The translations under genes were made by a program, and so were the position numbers. This document shows, piece after piece, positions 52,605-61,778 of a stretch of 64,000 bases of DNA. The stretch is taken from positions 186,001-250,000 of the forward strand of contig NZ_QLSU01000003.1 in assembly GCF_003268775.1 (NCBI RefSeq). The letters run 5' to 3'. Under the pieces are notes generated by a model. The model was given only the letters and a program-made list of their open reading frames with translations, ran no database searches and was not told the DNA's origin. Every line of letters begins with the position of its first letter. The stretch's first letter is position 1. The DNA comes from Paraburkholderia unamae. Lineage in GTDB: Bacteria > Pseudomonadota > Gammaproteobacteria > Burkholderiales > Burkholderiaceae.

Positions 52605-53408
52605 TCATTCGGATGTGATGCGCACAGCCTCGACGCCGCCAGGCAACGCGGCGTCACTATCGTCCTTCAGTCCAACGCCCGTCAGGCCAAGCCGCCGCGC
52701 ATGGGTGAGGAGGTAATGCAGCTTGTGCGCGGCAGCCTCATACGGCAGCCCTTCGGGCCGCACGTTCGAAATGCAGTTGCGTTGCGCGTCGTGGCACCCT
52801 ACCTTCGGCGCGTACGTGAGATAAACGCCCAGGCTGTCAGGCGAACTGAGTCCTGGCCGCTCGCCAATCAACATCGCAACGAGCGTTGCGCCAAGCAACT
52901 CGCCGATCTCGTCGCCAAGGGCCACGCGCGCCTGGCGCGCGACGACCACGGGCCCGATGCGCCAGCCCGCCAAACGCTCGCGCACGGCGAGCAGCAACGG
53001 CACGGCTTGCTTCGCGGCGGCAAACGCCGAGAGCCCGTCGCCAATCACGAACACCACCTCGGGCGCTTCGCCGCCTGGCGCAGCCGCGCCGGAGCCAGCG
53101 ACCTCAGCCAGAGCGACCCGGCTCGCCTCCGACAAGCGCCGCCCGAGATCCGGCCTGCGCAAGTAATGCTGCCGGTCGGGCGCGGCGCTTTCCGCACCGA
53201 GCGTGGCAAAGCCCTCGGTTTCGAGCGTGCGGCGCAACGCATCGGCGTCGAGCGGCTGATGCACAGCGTCGCGCGCCTGTGCATGCGAAAGATTGAACGC
53301 CAGCAGCGGCGCGGTAGGCAGCCCGTTGCCCGCGCGCCCGAGCGCGATGCGCGCGTTCGTGAACGCCTTGAGCCCGCCCCAGGGGTTCTTTTCGACGGGG
53401 TCGCTCAT
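52605..53408 (-). CDS. eutC: Ethanolamine ammonia-lyase, small subunit
   Basis: A 267-residue subunit of the adenosylcobalamin-dependent enzyme that splits ethanolamine into acetaldehyde and ammonia. VFVIGDGLSAFAA, VARQARVALGDEIGELLGA, IGERPGLSSPDSLGVYLTY and CHDAQRNCISNVRPEGLP are family motifs that form the cobalamin-binding face. Its start overlaps the eutB stop in ATGA, so translation is coupled. The C-terminus is full length. No microcompartment shell genes are present. Confidence 0.97.
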   Translation of the reverse strand: MSDPVEKNPWGGLKAFTNARIALGRAGNGLPTAPLLAFNLSHAQARDAVHQPLDADALRRTLETEGFATLGAESAAPDRQHYLRRPDLGRRLSEASRVALAEVAGSGAAAPGGEAPEVVFVIGDGLSAFAAAKQAVPLLLAVRERLAGWRIGPVVVARQARVALGDEIGELLGATLVAMLIGERPGLSSPDSLGVYLTYAPKVGCHDAQRNCISNVRPEGLPYEAAAHKLHYLLTHARRLGLTGVGLKDDSDAALPGGVEAVRITSE

Positions 53409-54802
53409 GCGTCGATCCCCATCCACTCGTGTGCGCCCGCGAGCAGCGGCACGCGCGCGGAGCCGGGCAGGAGCGCGCCTTTCGCGTCGATGATCTCCAT
53501 CGTCTCCAGCCACTCCTCGAACTCGGGCGCGCGGCGCAGGCCGAGCAGATCGCGCACGTAGAGCGCGTCGTGAAACGAGGTGCTCTGGTAGTTGAGCATC
53601 ACGTCGTCGGCGCCCGGTATGCCCATGATGAAGTTGATGCCCGCCGCGCCCAGCAGCGTGAGCAGGGTGTCCATGTCGTCCTGGTCGGCTTCCGCGTGAT
53701 TCGTGTAGCAGATGTCGCAACCCATCGGCACGCCGAGCAGCTTGCCGCAAAAGTGGTCTTCGAGGCCCGCGCGGATAATCTGCTTTCCGTCGTACAAATA
53801 TTCGGGGCCGATAAAGCCCACCACCGTGTTGACGAGAAACGGTTCGAACTTGCGCGCGACGGCGTAGGCGCGCACCTCGCAGGTTTGCTGGTCCACGCCG
53901 TAGTGCGCATTGGCCGACAGCGCGCTGCCCTGCCCCGTCTCGAAGTACATGAGGTTATTGCCGACCGTGCCGCGCTTGAGCGAAAGCGCCGCCTCGCGCG
54001 CTTCCTGCAAGAGCGCGAGCGATATGCCGAAGCTCGCGTTGGCCTTCTCGGTGCCGGCAATCGACTGGAACACGAGATCGACGGGCGCGCCCTTTTCGAT
54101 CGCCGCGATCGTGTTGGTCACGTGGGTGAGCACGCACGCTTGCGTGGGCACGCGGTAGCGCTCGCGAAAGCCGTCGATCATGGCGAGCAGCTTCACGATG
54201 GCCGCGAGGCTGTCCGTGGCGGGGTTGATGCCGATCATCGCGTCGCCGCAGCCGTACATGAGGCCGTCGAGCATCGAGGCGGCAATGCCCTTCACGTCGT
54301 CGGTGGGATGGTTGGGCTGAAGGCGCACCGACATGCGCCCCGGCAGCCCCACGGTATTGCGAAAGCGCGTGACCACGGGACGCTTCTTCGCCACGGCGAT
54401 GAGGTCCTGATTGCGCATGAGCTTGGACACCGCCGCGACCATCTCCGGCGTGAGACCGGGCGCGAGGCGTTCGAGCGCTTCGGTGCTCGCCTCGCCCGAG
54501 AGCAGCCAGTCGCGGAAGTCGCCCACCGTGAGGTGCGAGACCGCGGCGAAGGCGCCCTGGTCGTGATCGTCGACGATCAGACGCGTGACCTCGTCGTCTT
54601 CGTAGGGCACGAGCGCCTCGGAAAGAAACGCCTTGAGCGGCACCGCCGCCAGCGCCATTTTGGCGGCCACGCGCTCCTCCTCGCTCGCCGCCGCCACGCC
54701 CGCTAGCTGGTCGCCCGAGCGCAGCGGACTCGCTTTCGCGAGCAGCGTCTTGAGGTCGGCGAAACGGTAGGTGCGCGCGCCGATCGTCTCCGTATGGTTC
54801 AT
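53405..54802 (-). CDS. eutB: Ethanolamine ammonia-lyase, large subunit
   Basis: A 465-residue TIM-barrel subunit that binds ethanolamine and holds the radical chemistry. It has LMYGCGDAMIGINPATDS, FETGQGSALSANAHYGVDQQTCE (given in part as GQGSALSANAHYG) and CDICYTNHAEADQDDMD, all typical of EutB. AGGAG stands ~8 nt before the ATG. It follows the permease gene by 27 bp and overlaps eutC by 4 bp. The acetaldehyde formed needs an aldehyde dehydrogenase, which is not encoded in the window. Confidence 0.97.
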   Translation of the reverse strand: MNHTETIGARTYRFADLKTLLAKASPLRSGDQLAGVAAASEEERVAAKMALAAVPLKAFLSEALVPYEDDEVTRLIVDDHDQGAFAAVSHLTVGDFRDWLLSGEASTEALERLAPGLTPEMVAAVSKLMRNQDLIAVAKKRPVVTRFRNTVGLPGRMSVRLQPNHPTDDVKGIAASMLDGLMYGCGDAMIGINPATDSLAAIVKLLAMIDGFRERYRVPTQACVLTHVTNTIAAIEKGAPVDLVFQSIAGTEKANASFGISLALLQEAREAALSLKRGTVGNNLMYFETGQGSALSANAHYGVDQQTCEVRAYAVARKFEPFLVNTVVGFIGPEYLYDGKQIIRAGLEDHFCGKLLGVPMGCDICYTNHAEADQDDMDTLLTLLGAAGINFIMGIPGADDVMLNYQSTSFHDALYVRDLLGLRRAPEFEEWLETMEIIDAKGALLPGSARVPLLAGAHEWMGIDA

Positions 54803-54829
54803 GCGATGGACTCCTGCAAATCTTGCGGC

Positions 54830-56251
54830 TCACTCCTCGAGCAGCGCCTCGCCCGGCATGGCGTCGCGCTGTGTGCGCGTGGCGAGGAAATAACCGTACC
54901 CCAGCGCGAGAAACACGACGAACACTCCCGCCACGAGCGCGTTGAAATACACCATCGTGCCAAGGCAAACGAGCGCGGCCACGAGCGCGAACGCCGGGAA
55001 ATACGGGTACAGCGGCGCGCGGAACGGCCGGTCCATCGCCGGCTGCGCGCGGCGCAGCTTGAAGAGCGCCGCCATGCTCACAATGTACATCACGATCGCG
55101 CCGAACACCGACATCGTGACGATGTTGGCCGTGAGCGTCTGGCCGCCGAACTGGATCAGCTCGTCGCTGTAGATCGCAGCGATGCCCACCACGCCGCCCG
55201 CGAGAATCGCGCGATAAGGCGTCTTGAAACGCGGGTGGATCTTCGCGAGCCACGCGGGCAGGTAGCCTTCCCGGGCAAGCGCGAAAATTTGCCGCGAGTA
55301 GCCGAGGATGATGCCGTGAAACGACGCCACGAGACCGAAGAGGCCGAGCCACACGAGCATATGCATCCAGCCGCTATGCTCGCCCACGATGAACTTCATG
55401 GCTTGCGGCAGCGGGTCGTTGATATTGGAGAGCTTGGTCCAGTCGCCCGCGCCGCCCGCGAACACCATCACGCCCACGGCGAGCGCCACGAGCGTGAGAA
55501 TGCCGGCCACGTAGGCGATGGGGATCGAGCGGCGCGGGTTCTTCGCTTCTTCGGCGGCCATGGCCACGCCTTCGATCGCGAGGAAGAACCAGATGGCGAA
55601 CGGGATCGCCGCGAACATGCCGTGAAACGAGCCGAGCGAGAAGTGATCGTTGCCCGACCAGCCGCCCTTGAGGAAATTGGACCAGGCAAAGCCCGGCGAC
55701 ACCACACCCATGAACACGAGCAATTCGAAAATGGCGAATAGCGTGACGATCAGTTCGAAGGTCGCGGCAATCTGCACGCCCACGATATTGAGCGCCATGA
55801 ACACGAGATACGCGCCCATGGCCGCGTGCTTCGGTTCGAGGCCGGGGAACTGCACGTGCAGATAAGCGCCGATCGCCAGCGCGATGGCGGGCGGCGCGAA
55901 CACGAACTCAACCAGCGTGGCCGCGCCCGCGAGATAGCCGCCCAGCGGGCCGAATGCCCGGCGCGCGTAGGCGAACGGGCCACCAGCGTGCGGGATGGAG
56001 GTGGTGAGTTCGGTGAAGCTGAAAATGAACGTGGTGTACATCGCCGCGACGAACAGCGCGGTGACGACGAAGCCGAGCGTGCCGGCCGTGGCCCAGCCGT
56101 AGCTCCAGCCGAAATATTCGCCTGAAATCACGAGGCCGACCGCGATGCCCCACAACTGCCACGTGCCGAGCGTTTGCTTGAGCGCGGGCTCGCCTGCCTT
56201 GCCGCCTGCCTTCCCCACTGCGGCGGGACTTGCGTTCGACTCGCTTTGCAT
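54830..56251 (-). CDS. eat: Ethanolamine permease (APC superfamily)
   Basis: A 473-residue membrane protein with about 12 helices. TLGTWQLWGIAVGLVISGEYFGWSYGW (in part GLVISGEYFGWSYGW) and TSIPHAGGPFAYARRAFGPLGG are typical of the Eat ethanolamine permeases of Burkholderia and Pseudomonas. GAGGGG lies ~9 nt before the ATG. As first gene of eat-eutB-eutC it brings the substrate in, and the operon probably depends on the AraC-type gene at its end. The N-terminal ~20 residues are a polar Ala/Gly/Lys stretch. Confidence 0.93.
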   Translation of the reverse strand: MQSESNASPAAVGKAGGKAGEPALKQTLGTWQLWGIAVGLVISGEYFGWSYGWATAGTLGFVVTALFVAAMYTTFIFSFTELTTSIPHAGGPFAYARRAFGPLGGYLAGAATLVEFVFAPPAIALAIGAYLHVQFPGLEPKHAAMGAYLVFMALNIVGVQIAATFELIVTLFAIFELLVFMGVVSPGFAWSNFLKGGWSGNDHFSLGSFHGMFAAIPFAIWFFLAIEGVAMAAEEAKNPRRSIPIAYVAGILTLVALAVGVMVFAGGAGDWTKLSNINDPLPQAMKFIVGEHSGWMHMLVWLGLFGLVASFHGIILGYSRQIFALAREGYLPAWLAKIHPRFKTPYRAILAGGVVGIAAIYSDELIQFGGQTLTANIVTMSVFGAIVMYIVSMAALFKLRRAQPAMDRPFRAPLYPYFPAFALVAALVCLGTMVYFNALVAGVFVVFLALGYGYFLATRTQRDAMPGEALLEE

Positions 56252-56390
56252 GGTTTTTCCCCTCTGGATAGCCCGGGCCGCCGTCCCTGGCCGCCTCGGG
56301 TGAGTGGAACCATGCTATTGGGTCATTAATCGACGCGTTATCGAAAATCGGCAAACTTTGCACGCAGCGCAGCATGCGGCTGCGGCGAGC

Positions 56391-57470
56391 CTACAGCAGC
56401 GCGTCCATGCGCTCGACCTGCTGCGCGAAACGCTGCTTGTCCTCGCCCTGGAGCGGGTCGCGATGCGGCAGGTCCACGGTAAGCGGATCCTGCGCGACCT
56501 GGTCCACGTGCACCTCGTAGTGCAGGTGCGGACCGGTCGCCCAGCCCGTCGCGCCCACATAGCCGATCACCTCGCCTTTCTGCACCGACTGGCCGGGCCT
56601 CAGGTGCTTCGCGAAGCGCGAGAGGTGCGCGAAGGTCGTCGAGTAAGGACCGAAGTTATCGAGCTTCACGACCTTGCCGTAGCCCGTTTGCCAGCCCACG
56701 AAACTCACAGTGCCGCGCGCGGTGGCGTGAACCGGCGTGCCCGCCGGCGCGGCGAGATCGACGCCTTCGTGCGGCTGGATGCGGTGCGTGACCGGATCGA
56801 GGCGGCGCATGGAGAAGTGCGAGGAAATGCGCGTGAACTTCACCGGGTAGCGCAGGAACGACGGCATGGCCGCGTGGCCGTCCGCCGAATAGTAGAAGGC
56901 CTTGCCCGCCAGATTGCGGTAGAGGAAGAGATCGTGCGAGGCGTTGCCGGTGGAAATGCGGATCGCGACGGGCGTGTCGTCGGACGCGGGCGCGTCACCG
57001 GCGACGACCGGAACGCTTGCACCACTTGCAGCGCTTGCACCATTTGCAGCACTCGCGCCGTTCGCTTCGCTCGCATCATCTGCGTCCTTGCGGAACACGA
57101 AGCGGATTTCGCTGCCTCGTTGCAGATCGCGACGAAAATCGAGCCGTCCCGAGAACGCGCGCGCGAGCCGCGCGGTCGTCGCCGCATCGACGCCCAGCCG
57201 TTGCGCCGCCTCCGAAAAACTGTGCTGAACCACGGCGGACTCCACGCGAAACACCGGTTCGGGTTCGCTCGCCGCAGCGGCGCTGGCCGCGACGGGCTGC
57301 GAGGCCGACGGCGTGGCCGGGGCCGCGCTCACCGCTGCGGAGAGCGGATCATCGGGCGTTTCGGTGAGAGGCCGTTTGACGAGCACCACGGCGCTCGTCA
57401 AACCGATTGCGGACACAACGATAATTTTTCCCGCGAAGCCGGGAGACGCCGCGATTGCACGAAAAGCCAT
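56391..57470 (-). CDS. M23-family (LytM) peptidoglycan endopeptidase, membrane-anchored
   Basis: A 359-residue protein from ATG 57470, or 392 residues from a GTG at 57569; neither has a good ribosome site. A single membrane helix (KIIVVSAIGLTSAVVLV, ~15-31) anchors it in the inner membrane. A low-complexity linker follows (ANGASAANGASAASGAS, ~140-160). The peptidase domain at ~245-335 keeps its zinc ligands: HEGVDLAAP (His and Asp) and GPHLHYEVH. The domain resembles MepM/YebA, which cuts peptidoglycan cross-links during growth. It is upstream of eat but not obviously related to it. Confidence 0.87.
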   Translation of the reverse strand: MAFRAIAASPGFAGKIIVVSAIGLTSAVVLVKRPLTETPDDPLSAAVSAAPATPSASQPVAASAAAASEPEPVFRVESAVVQHSFSEAAQRLGVDAATTARLARAFSGRLDFRRDLQRGSEIRFVFRKDADDASEANGASAANGASAASGASVPVVAGDAPASDDTPVAIRISTGNASHDLFLYRNLAGKAFYYSADGHAAMPSFLRYPVKFTRISSHFSMRRLDPVTHRIQPHEGVDLAAPAGTPVHATARGTVSFVGWQTGYGKVVKLDNFGPYSTTFAHLSRFAKHLRPGQSVQKGEVIGYVGATGWATGPHLHYEVHVDQVAQDPLTVDLPHRDPLQGEDKQRFAQQVERMDALL

Positions 57471-57609
57471 GAATGGAATGCCGGATTGCAGAGCAGGAAA
57501 GGCACGCGCAAATACGGCGCCTTTCGAGGTGACAGCGAAGATGACATCGACACGCGGTTCGTCCAGCACGCGAAAGCCGATGCGCGGAACGCCTGAAAGT
57601 AAATGGCCT

Positions 57610-57637
57610 TTCTTAAACGAAACTTAAGACAGGTCAA
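57610..57637 (-). promoter_or_regulatory. Candidate promoter for the M23 gene with AT-rich dyad
   Basis: On the minus strand TTGACC (57637-57632) and TAAGAA (57615-57610) are 16 bp apart. The dyad TCTTAA/TTAAGA (57611-57616 and 57624-57629) overlaps the -10. It would start the transcript about 30 bp upstream of the GTG at 57569. The -10 is weak. Confidence 0.35.
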
Positions 57638-57860
57638 GAAGCGGAATAATTTTCCTCAAGCGATCGCGCAACACCGGGAACGTGAATTGCTACAGCGGCC
57701 ACATGAGAAAAACGCGTACCTGTATGGCACTTTTTATCGTTTTCCAGAAACGGGAAATGCTACCGCCTTATTTTCATCTGCATACCTGATTAATTTCCCG
57801 AAATGACATACTCCATTGCATTCGACCCGTCATACGTCAAAGCGCGATCGTTCCCCAAGG

Positions 57861-57889
57861 TAGACGCACCTAATCGAATGATCTATACT
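57861..57889 (+). promoter_or_regulatory. Candidate promoter for the osmoprotectant transporter
   Basis: TAGACG (57861-57866) and TATACT (57884-57889) are 17 bp apart, four and five of six matches to sigma-70. TCGAA/TTCGA arms (57874-57878 and 57898-57902) bracket the -10. The first gene begins ~395 bp downstream, which would give a long leader. Confidence 0.4.
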
Positions 57890-58292
57890 GATCTCGTTTC
57901 GATCACAACGAAGACGTTCTCGTGCGCATTGAGATGCAAGGCCCGTATGCATGGCCACCGCATCGCAATCGCCATTCAAGCGGGCCTCCGGCCCCCGCGT
58001 AGCGGCTCTGGCCCTTGCGCATCCATGCCGTCGTGAGACGGTGCACTGCTTCAGCGCGTATCGATTTGCTCGGTACCGTTGGGCTGAACATGACAACCCG
58101 AAGAACGCCCACGCGCGTTCATGCGACTGCTGCCACGCACTGATCGTGCGCTGGCGGCCCAGTGTTTCCGTCAGTTCAAATCGCGGCCACGCCGGGATCA
58201 CGAACTCCCTTCGCGGCGCCCTGTGCATGCGCACAGGCGTCCCCGCTGCGCGGCCCTGCGCCCGCGGCACCGAAACCAGGAGGCGCATCTTC

Positions 58293-59009
58293 ATGACTCG
58301 ACGCTCTGCCCTGCTCGCGGGCAGCCTTATCGCCCTTGCCGTGCTTGCGTGGGCGCTCTCACGCGCCATCGGCGCCGACACGTGGCACAACCACGCAGGC
58401 GATCTCGCGTACTACACCGGGCGGCACCTGCTGCTCGTCGGCTATTCGATGGTGCTCGCCATCGTGGTCGGCGTGCCTGCGGGCGTGCTGCTCAGCCGGC
58501 CGCGCTTCACGCGCCAGGCCGAACGCTTCATGCAGATTTTCAACATCGGCAACACGATTCCCTCGCTCGCGGTGCTCGCCATTGCGCTTGGCGTGTTCGG
58601 CATCGGGGACATTCCCGCCATCGTCGCGCTCTTTCTCGCCTCGCTTCTGCCGATCACGCGCAACACCTATGAAGGCGTGAAAAACGTGCCCGCGGCGCTG
58701 CGCGAAGCGGCGCGCGGCATCGGCATGACGGGGTGGCAGTCGCTCACGCGCGTGGAGTTGCCCAATGCCTTGCCCATTATCGTGGGCGGCGTGCGCACCG
58801 CGCTCGCCATCAACGTGGGCACGGCGCCGCTCGCTTATCTGATTGGCGCGGACAGTCTCGGCTCCCTCATTTTCCCCGGCATCTATCTGAACGATCAGCC
58901 CTTGCTGCTGCTCGGCGCCGCGTTTACGGCCGCGCTTGCGCTGGTGCTCGACGGCGTGGTCGCCACTGGCAGCCGCCATTGGCTCGCGCGCAACGGGGGA
59001 CTCGCATGA
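58293..59009 (+). CDS. Osmoprotectant ABC transporter, permease 1 (OpuCB/OsmW-like)
   Basis: A 238-residue permease with about 6 helices. NIGNTIPSLAVLAIALGVFGIGDIPAIVALF (in part NTIPSLAVLAIALGVFGIG) and LREAARGIGMTGWQSLTRVELP, the EAA loop that meets the ATPase, are typical of OpuCB/OpuCD. AGGAGG lies 9 nt before ATG 58293; the open frame upstream is longer but begins in non-coding DNA. First gene of permease, binding protein, permease, ATPase. The system imports glycine betaine, choline or carnitine. Confidence 0.93.
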   Translation: MTRRSALLAGSLIALAVLAWALSRAIGADTWHNHAGDLAYYTGRHLLLVGYSMVLAIVVGVPAGVLLSRPRFTRQAERFMQIFNIGNTIPSLAVLAIALGVFGIGDIPAIVALFLASLLPITRNTYEGVKNVPAALREAARGIGMTGWQSLTRVELPNALPIIVGGVRTALAINVGTAPLAYLIGADSLGSLIFPGIYLNDQPLLLLGAAFTAALALVLDGVVATGSRHWLARNGGLA

Positions 59010-59935
59010 TGCTCACATCGCCATTCAAACGGCTGCGCCGCTTCGTGCAGGCGTGCGTGCTCGGCACCGCGCTCGTGGCCGCCGCTGCGCCCGCCACCGC
59101 GCTGGCGCAGCAAAAGCTCGTGCTCGGCGCGAAGAACTTCACCGAGCAATACGTGCTTGCCGAAGTCACGGCGCAATACCTGCGCTCGCGCGGCTACACG
59201 GTGGAAGTGCGCTCGGGGCTTGGCAGCACGCTCATGCGCAGCGCGCTCGAAAACGGCCAGTTCGACCTCGTGTGGGATTACACGGGCACCGCGGCGCTGG
59301 TCTATGACAAGCTCACGGAGAAGCTCTCGCCCGAGGCCATGTACGAACGCGTGAAGGCGCTCGACGCGCCGCGCGGCCTCGTCTGGCTCGACGCGTCTCC
59401 GCTCAACGACACCTATGCGTTAGGTCTGCCAAGCAAGTTCGCGCAGGAAACGGGCATCACCACGATCTCGCAACTGGCCGAGAGGCTGAAGACCGACCCC
59501 GACGCGAAACGCTACGTGTTCGGCATGGACGCCGAGTTCGCCAATCGCCCGGACGGCCTGAAGCCACTGCTCGCCACCTACGGCATGAGCTTTCGTCGCT
59601 CGCAGATGAAGCAGATGGACCCCGGCCTCGTCTACACGGCGCTGCACAACAACCAGCTCAAGATCGGCCTCGTCTACACGACGGACGGCCGCGTGAAGGG
59701 CTTCGGCATTGTGCCGCTCGAAGACGACAAGCACTTCTTCCCGCCGTACAACGCCACGCCCGTGGTGCGCAAGGAAGCGCTCGAACACAATCCGAAGCTG
59801 GCCGCGCAGCTCAATGCGCTTTCCGCCGCCCTCAACAACGACGTGATGCAGGACATGAACAAGGCCGTGGATCTCGACGGCAAGTCCGCCGAGGCAGTCG
59901 CCGCCGACTTCCTGCGCACGCATCCGCTGCCTTGA
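59006..59935 (+). CDS. Osmoprotectant ABC transporter, substrate-binding protein (OpuCC/OsmX-like)
   Basis: A 309-residue periplasmic binding protein. The signal peptide ends at residue ~33 (ATALAQ). KLVLGAKNFTEQYVLAEV, DLVWDYTGTAALVYDKL and LPSKFAQETG are typical of the quaternary-ammonium-binding QAT family, whose aromatic pocket binds betaine-like cations. The start overlaps the permease stop (ATGATG). I cannot tell which compound it prefers. Confidence 0.93.
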   Translation: MMLTSPFKRLRRFVQACVLGTALVAAAAPATALAQQKLVLGAKNFTEQYVLAEVTAQYLRSRGYTVEVRSGLGSTLMRSALENGQFDLVWDYTGTAALVYDKLTEKLSPEAMYERVKALDAPRGLVWLDASPLNDTYALGLPSKFAQETGITTISQLAERLKTDPDAKRYVFGMDAEFANRPDGLKPLLATYGMSFRRSQMKQMDPGLVYTALHNNQLKIGLVYTTDGRVKGFGIVPLEDDKHFFPPYNATPVVRKEALEHNPKLAAQLNALSAALNNDVMQDMNKAVDLDGKSAEAVAADFLRTHPLP

Positions 59936-59945
59936 AGGAGGACGC

Positions 59946-60599
59946 ATGAACGTATTCGACTACCTCGCGGCGAACTGGCCCGAACTGTTGCAGCTCACGC
60001 TGCAACACATCTACCTCGTGGGCATCGCGGTGGGCTGCGCGATCATCGCGGGCGTGCCGCTCGGCGTGCTCATCAGCCGCCATAACTGGCTCGCCGCGCC
60101 CCTGCTCGGCCTCGCCACCGTGGTCCTCACGCTGCCCTCCATCGCGCTTTTCGGCCTCATGATTCCGGTGTTCTCGCGCTTTGGCCAGGGCATCGGCGCC
60201 GTGCCCGCCATCACGGCCGTGTTCCTCTACTCGCTGCTGCCGATCATGCGCAACACCTATCTCGCGTTGAGCAACGTCGACGCGGGGATCAAGGAAGCGG
60301 GCACCGGCATCGGCATGACGTCGTGGCAACGGCTGCGGCTCGTGGATTTGCCGCTCGCCGTGCCCGTGATTCTCGCGGGCGTGCGCACCGCGGTCGTGAT
60401 GAACATTGGCGTGATGACGATTGCCGCCGTGATCGGCGCAGGCGGCCTCGGCACCCTCATCATTCGCGCCATCGGCCAGAGCAGCTTGATGAAGCTGCTG
60501 GTGGGCGCCGTGCTCGTGAGCGTGCTCGCCATCGTCGCCGACCTCTTGTTGCAGATGTTGCAGCGTGCCTTGACACCGAAAGGAGTGCAGAAGACATGA
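59946..60599 (+). CDS. Osmoprotectant ABC transporter, permease 2 (OpuCD/OsmY-like)
   Basis: A 217-residue permease with about 6 helices. HIYLVGIAVGCAIIAGVPLGVLIS and IKEAGTGIGMTSWQRLRLVDLP (EAA loop) identify it. AGGAGG stands 4 nt before the ATG and just after the binding-protein stop. It pairs with the permease at 58293 to form the membrane channel. Confidence 0.93.
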   Translation: MNVFDYLAANWPELLQLTLQHIYLVGIAVGCAIIAGVPLGVLISRHNWLAAPLLGLATVVLTLPSIALFGLMIPVFSRFGQGIGAVPAITAVFLYSLLPIMRNTYLALSNVDAGIKEAGTGIGMTSWQRLRLVDLPLAVPVILAGVRTAVVMNIGVMTIAAVIGAGGLGTLIIRAIGQSSLMKLLVGAVLVSVLAIVADLLLQMLQRALTPKGVQKT

Positions 60600-61765
60600 T
60601 CGAACTCGACCAACTCACGAAGACCTTCACGCAGAAAGACGGCCAGCCCGTGCGCGCCGTCGATTCGGTGAGCCTTTCGGTGGCCGAAGGCGAGATCTGC
60701 GTGTTCCTCGGCCCCTCGGGCTGCGGCAAGACCACCACGCTCAAGATGATCAACCGGTTGATCGAGCCCACCTCGGGCCGCGTGCTCATCAACGGCGAGG
60801 ACACCACGGGCCTGAACGAAGTGGATCTGCGCCGCCATATCGGCTACGTGATCCAGCAGATCGGCCTCTTTCCGAACATGACGATCGCGGAGAACATCAC
60901 GGTCGTGCCGCGCCTGCTCGGCTGGGACAAGAAGCGTTGCGCCGAGCGCGCGGCGGAACTCATGTCGATGGTCGCACTCGACCCGAAGCTGTATTTGAAG
61001 CGCTATCCGCGCGAGCTTTCGGGCGGGCAGCAGCAACGCATCGGCGTGATTCGCGCGCTGGCCGCCGACCCGCCCGTGCTGCTCATGGACGAGCCGTTCG
61101 GCGCGGTCGATCCGATCAATCGCGAAACCATCCAGAACGAGTTCTTCCAGATGCAGCGGCAACTGAAGAAGACCGTCATCATGGTGAGCCACGACATCGA
61201 CGAGGCGATCAAGCTCGGCGACCGCATTGCCGTGTTCCGGCGCGGCAAGCTCGTGCAATACGACCATCCCGACACGCTGCTCGCGCGCCCGCACGACGAC
61301 TTCGTCGCGCAGTTCGTGGGCCAGGACAGCACGCTCAAGCGCCTGTTGCTCGTGAAGGCCGGCGACGCCGCCACGCAGCCCGAAACCGCGCGCGTGGAAA
61401 CCCCGCTCGCTCAAGCGTTCGCCGTGATGGACGAAGGCGACTCGCGCTACCTCACCGTGCTCGACGACGCGCGCCATGCGCTCGGCTTCGTCGGACGGCG
61501 CGCCGCGCGCGGGGCCGAGGGCGCGTGCGGCGAGCGCATCACACCGTTCCCGGCTACGGTTTCGGTGGACGACAACCTGCGCATCGTGCTCTCGAAGATG
61601 TACCAGTTCCGCGCTTCGTGGATGCCGGTGCTCGACGCCGACGGCGGCTATGTGGGCGAGATCACGCAGGACTCGATCGCCGACTATCTGAGCTCGGGCC
61701 GCTCGCGGCAGCAGACCGGCCAGCCGCCGAGCGCGGCGGCGCGGCCTGCAACCGCGACGGCGTGA
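60596..61765 (+). CDS. Osmoprotectant ABC transporter, ATPase with CBS domains (OpuCA/OsmV-like)
   Basis: A 389-residue ATPase. GPSGCGKTT is Walker A, ELSGGQQQR the signature, LLMDEPFGAVD Walker B, and VSHDIDEA the His switch. From ~255 two CBS-like units follow (HALGFVGRRAARG, PVLDADGGYVGEITQDSIADYL); in OpuCA-type ATPases these sense ionic strength or nucleotides and gate transport. ATG 60596 overlaps the stop of the permease gene. The last ~25 residues are a Gln/Ala/Pro-rich tail. Confidence 0.94.
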   Translation: MIELDQLTKTFTQKDGQPVRAVDSVSLSVAEGEICVFLGPSGCGKTTTLKMINRLIEPTSGRVLINGEDTTGLNEVDLRRHIGYVIQQIGLFPNMTIAENITVVPRLLGWDKKRCAERAAELMSMVALDPKLYLKRYPRELSGGQQQRIGVIRALAADPPVLLMDEPFGAVDPINRETIQNEFFQMQRQLKKTVIMVSHDIDEAIKLGDRIAVFRRGKLVQYDHPDTLLARPHDDFVAQFVGQDSTLKRLLLVKAGDAATQPETARVETPLAQAFAVMDEGDSRYLTVLDDARHALGFVGRRAARGAEGACGERITPFPATVSVDDNLRIVLSKMYQFRASWMPVLDADGGYVGEITQDSIADYLSSGRSRQQTGQPPSAAARPATATA

Positions 61766-61778
61766 GCCGGGAGCCGCG

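Larger units (their letters stand above)
57570..58292. other. Intergenic region between M23 peptidase and osmoprotectant transporter
   Basis: A 723-bp gap with two divergent transcription units. The first half (57590-57930) is clearly AT-rich compared with the rest of the window; the second half is GC-rich again. It holds the candidate promoters at 57610-57637 (minus) and 57861-57889 (plus) and a TCTTAA-N7-TTAAGA dyad at 57611-57629. Open frames are present but without ribosome sites or protein-like sequence. Confidence 0.6.

Noticed and set aside
56347..56361. CGGCAAACTTTGCA before the ethanolamine permease, like a sigma-54 site
   Set aside because: The GG and GC doublets are 8 instead of 10 bases apart, and the orientation is opposite to the gene.
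57603..57806. A 67-residue open frame in the AT-rich gap before the osmoprotectant genes
   Set aside because: No ribosome site and no recognisable protein feature; base composition is that of a promoter region.
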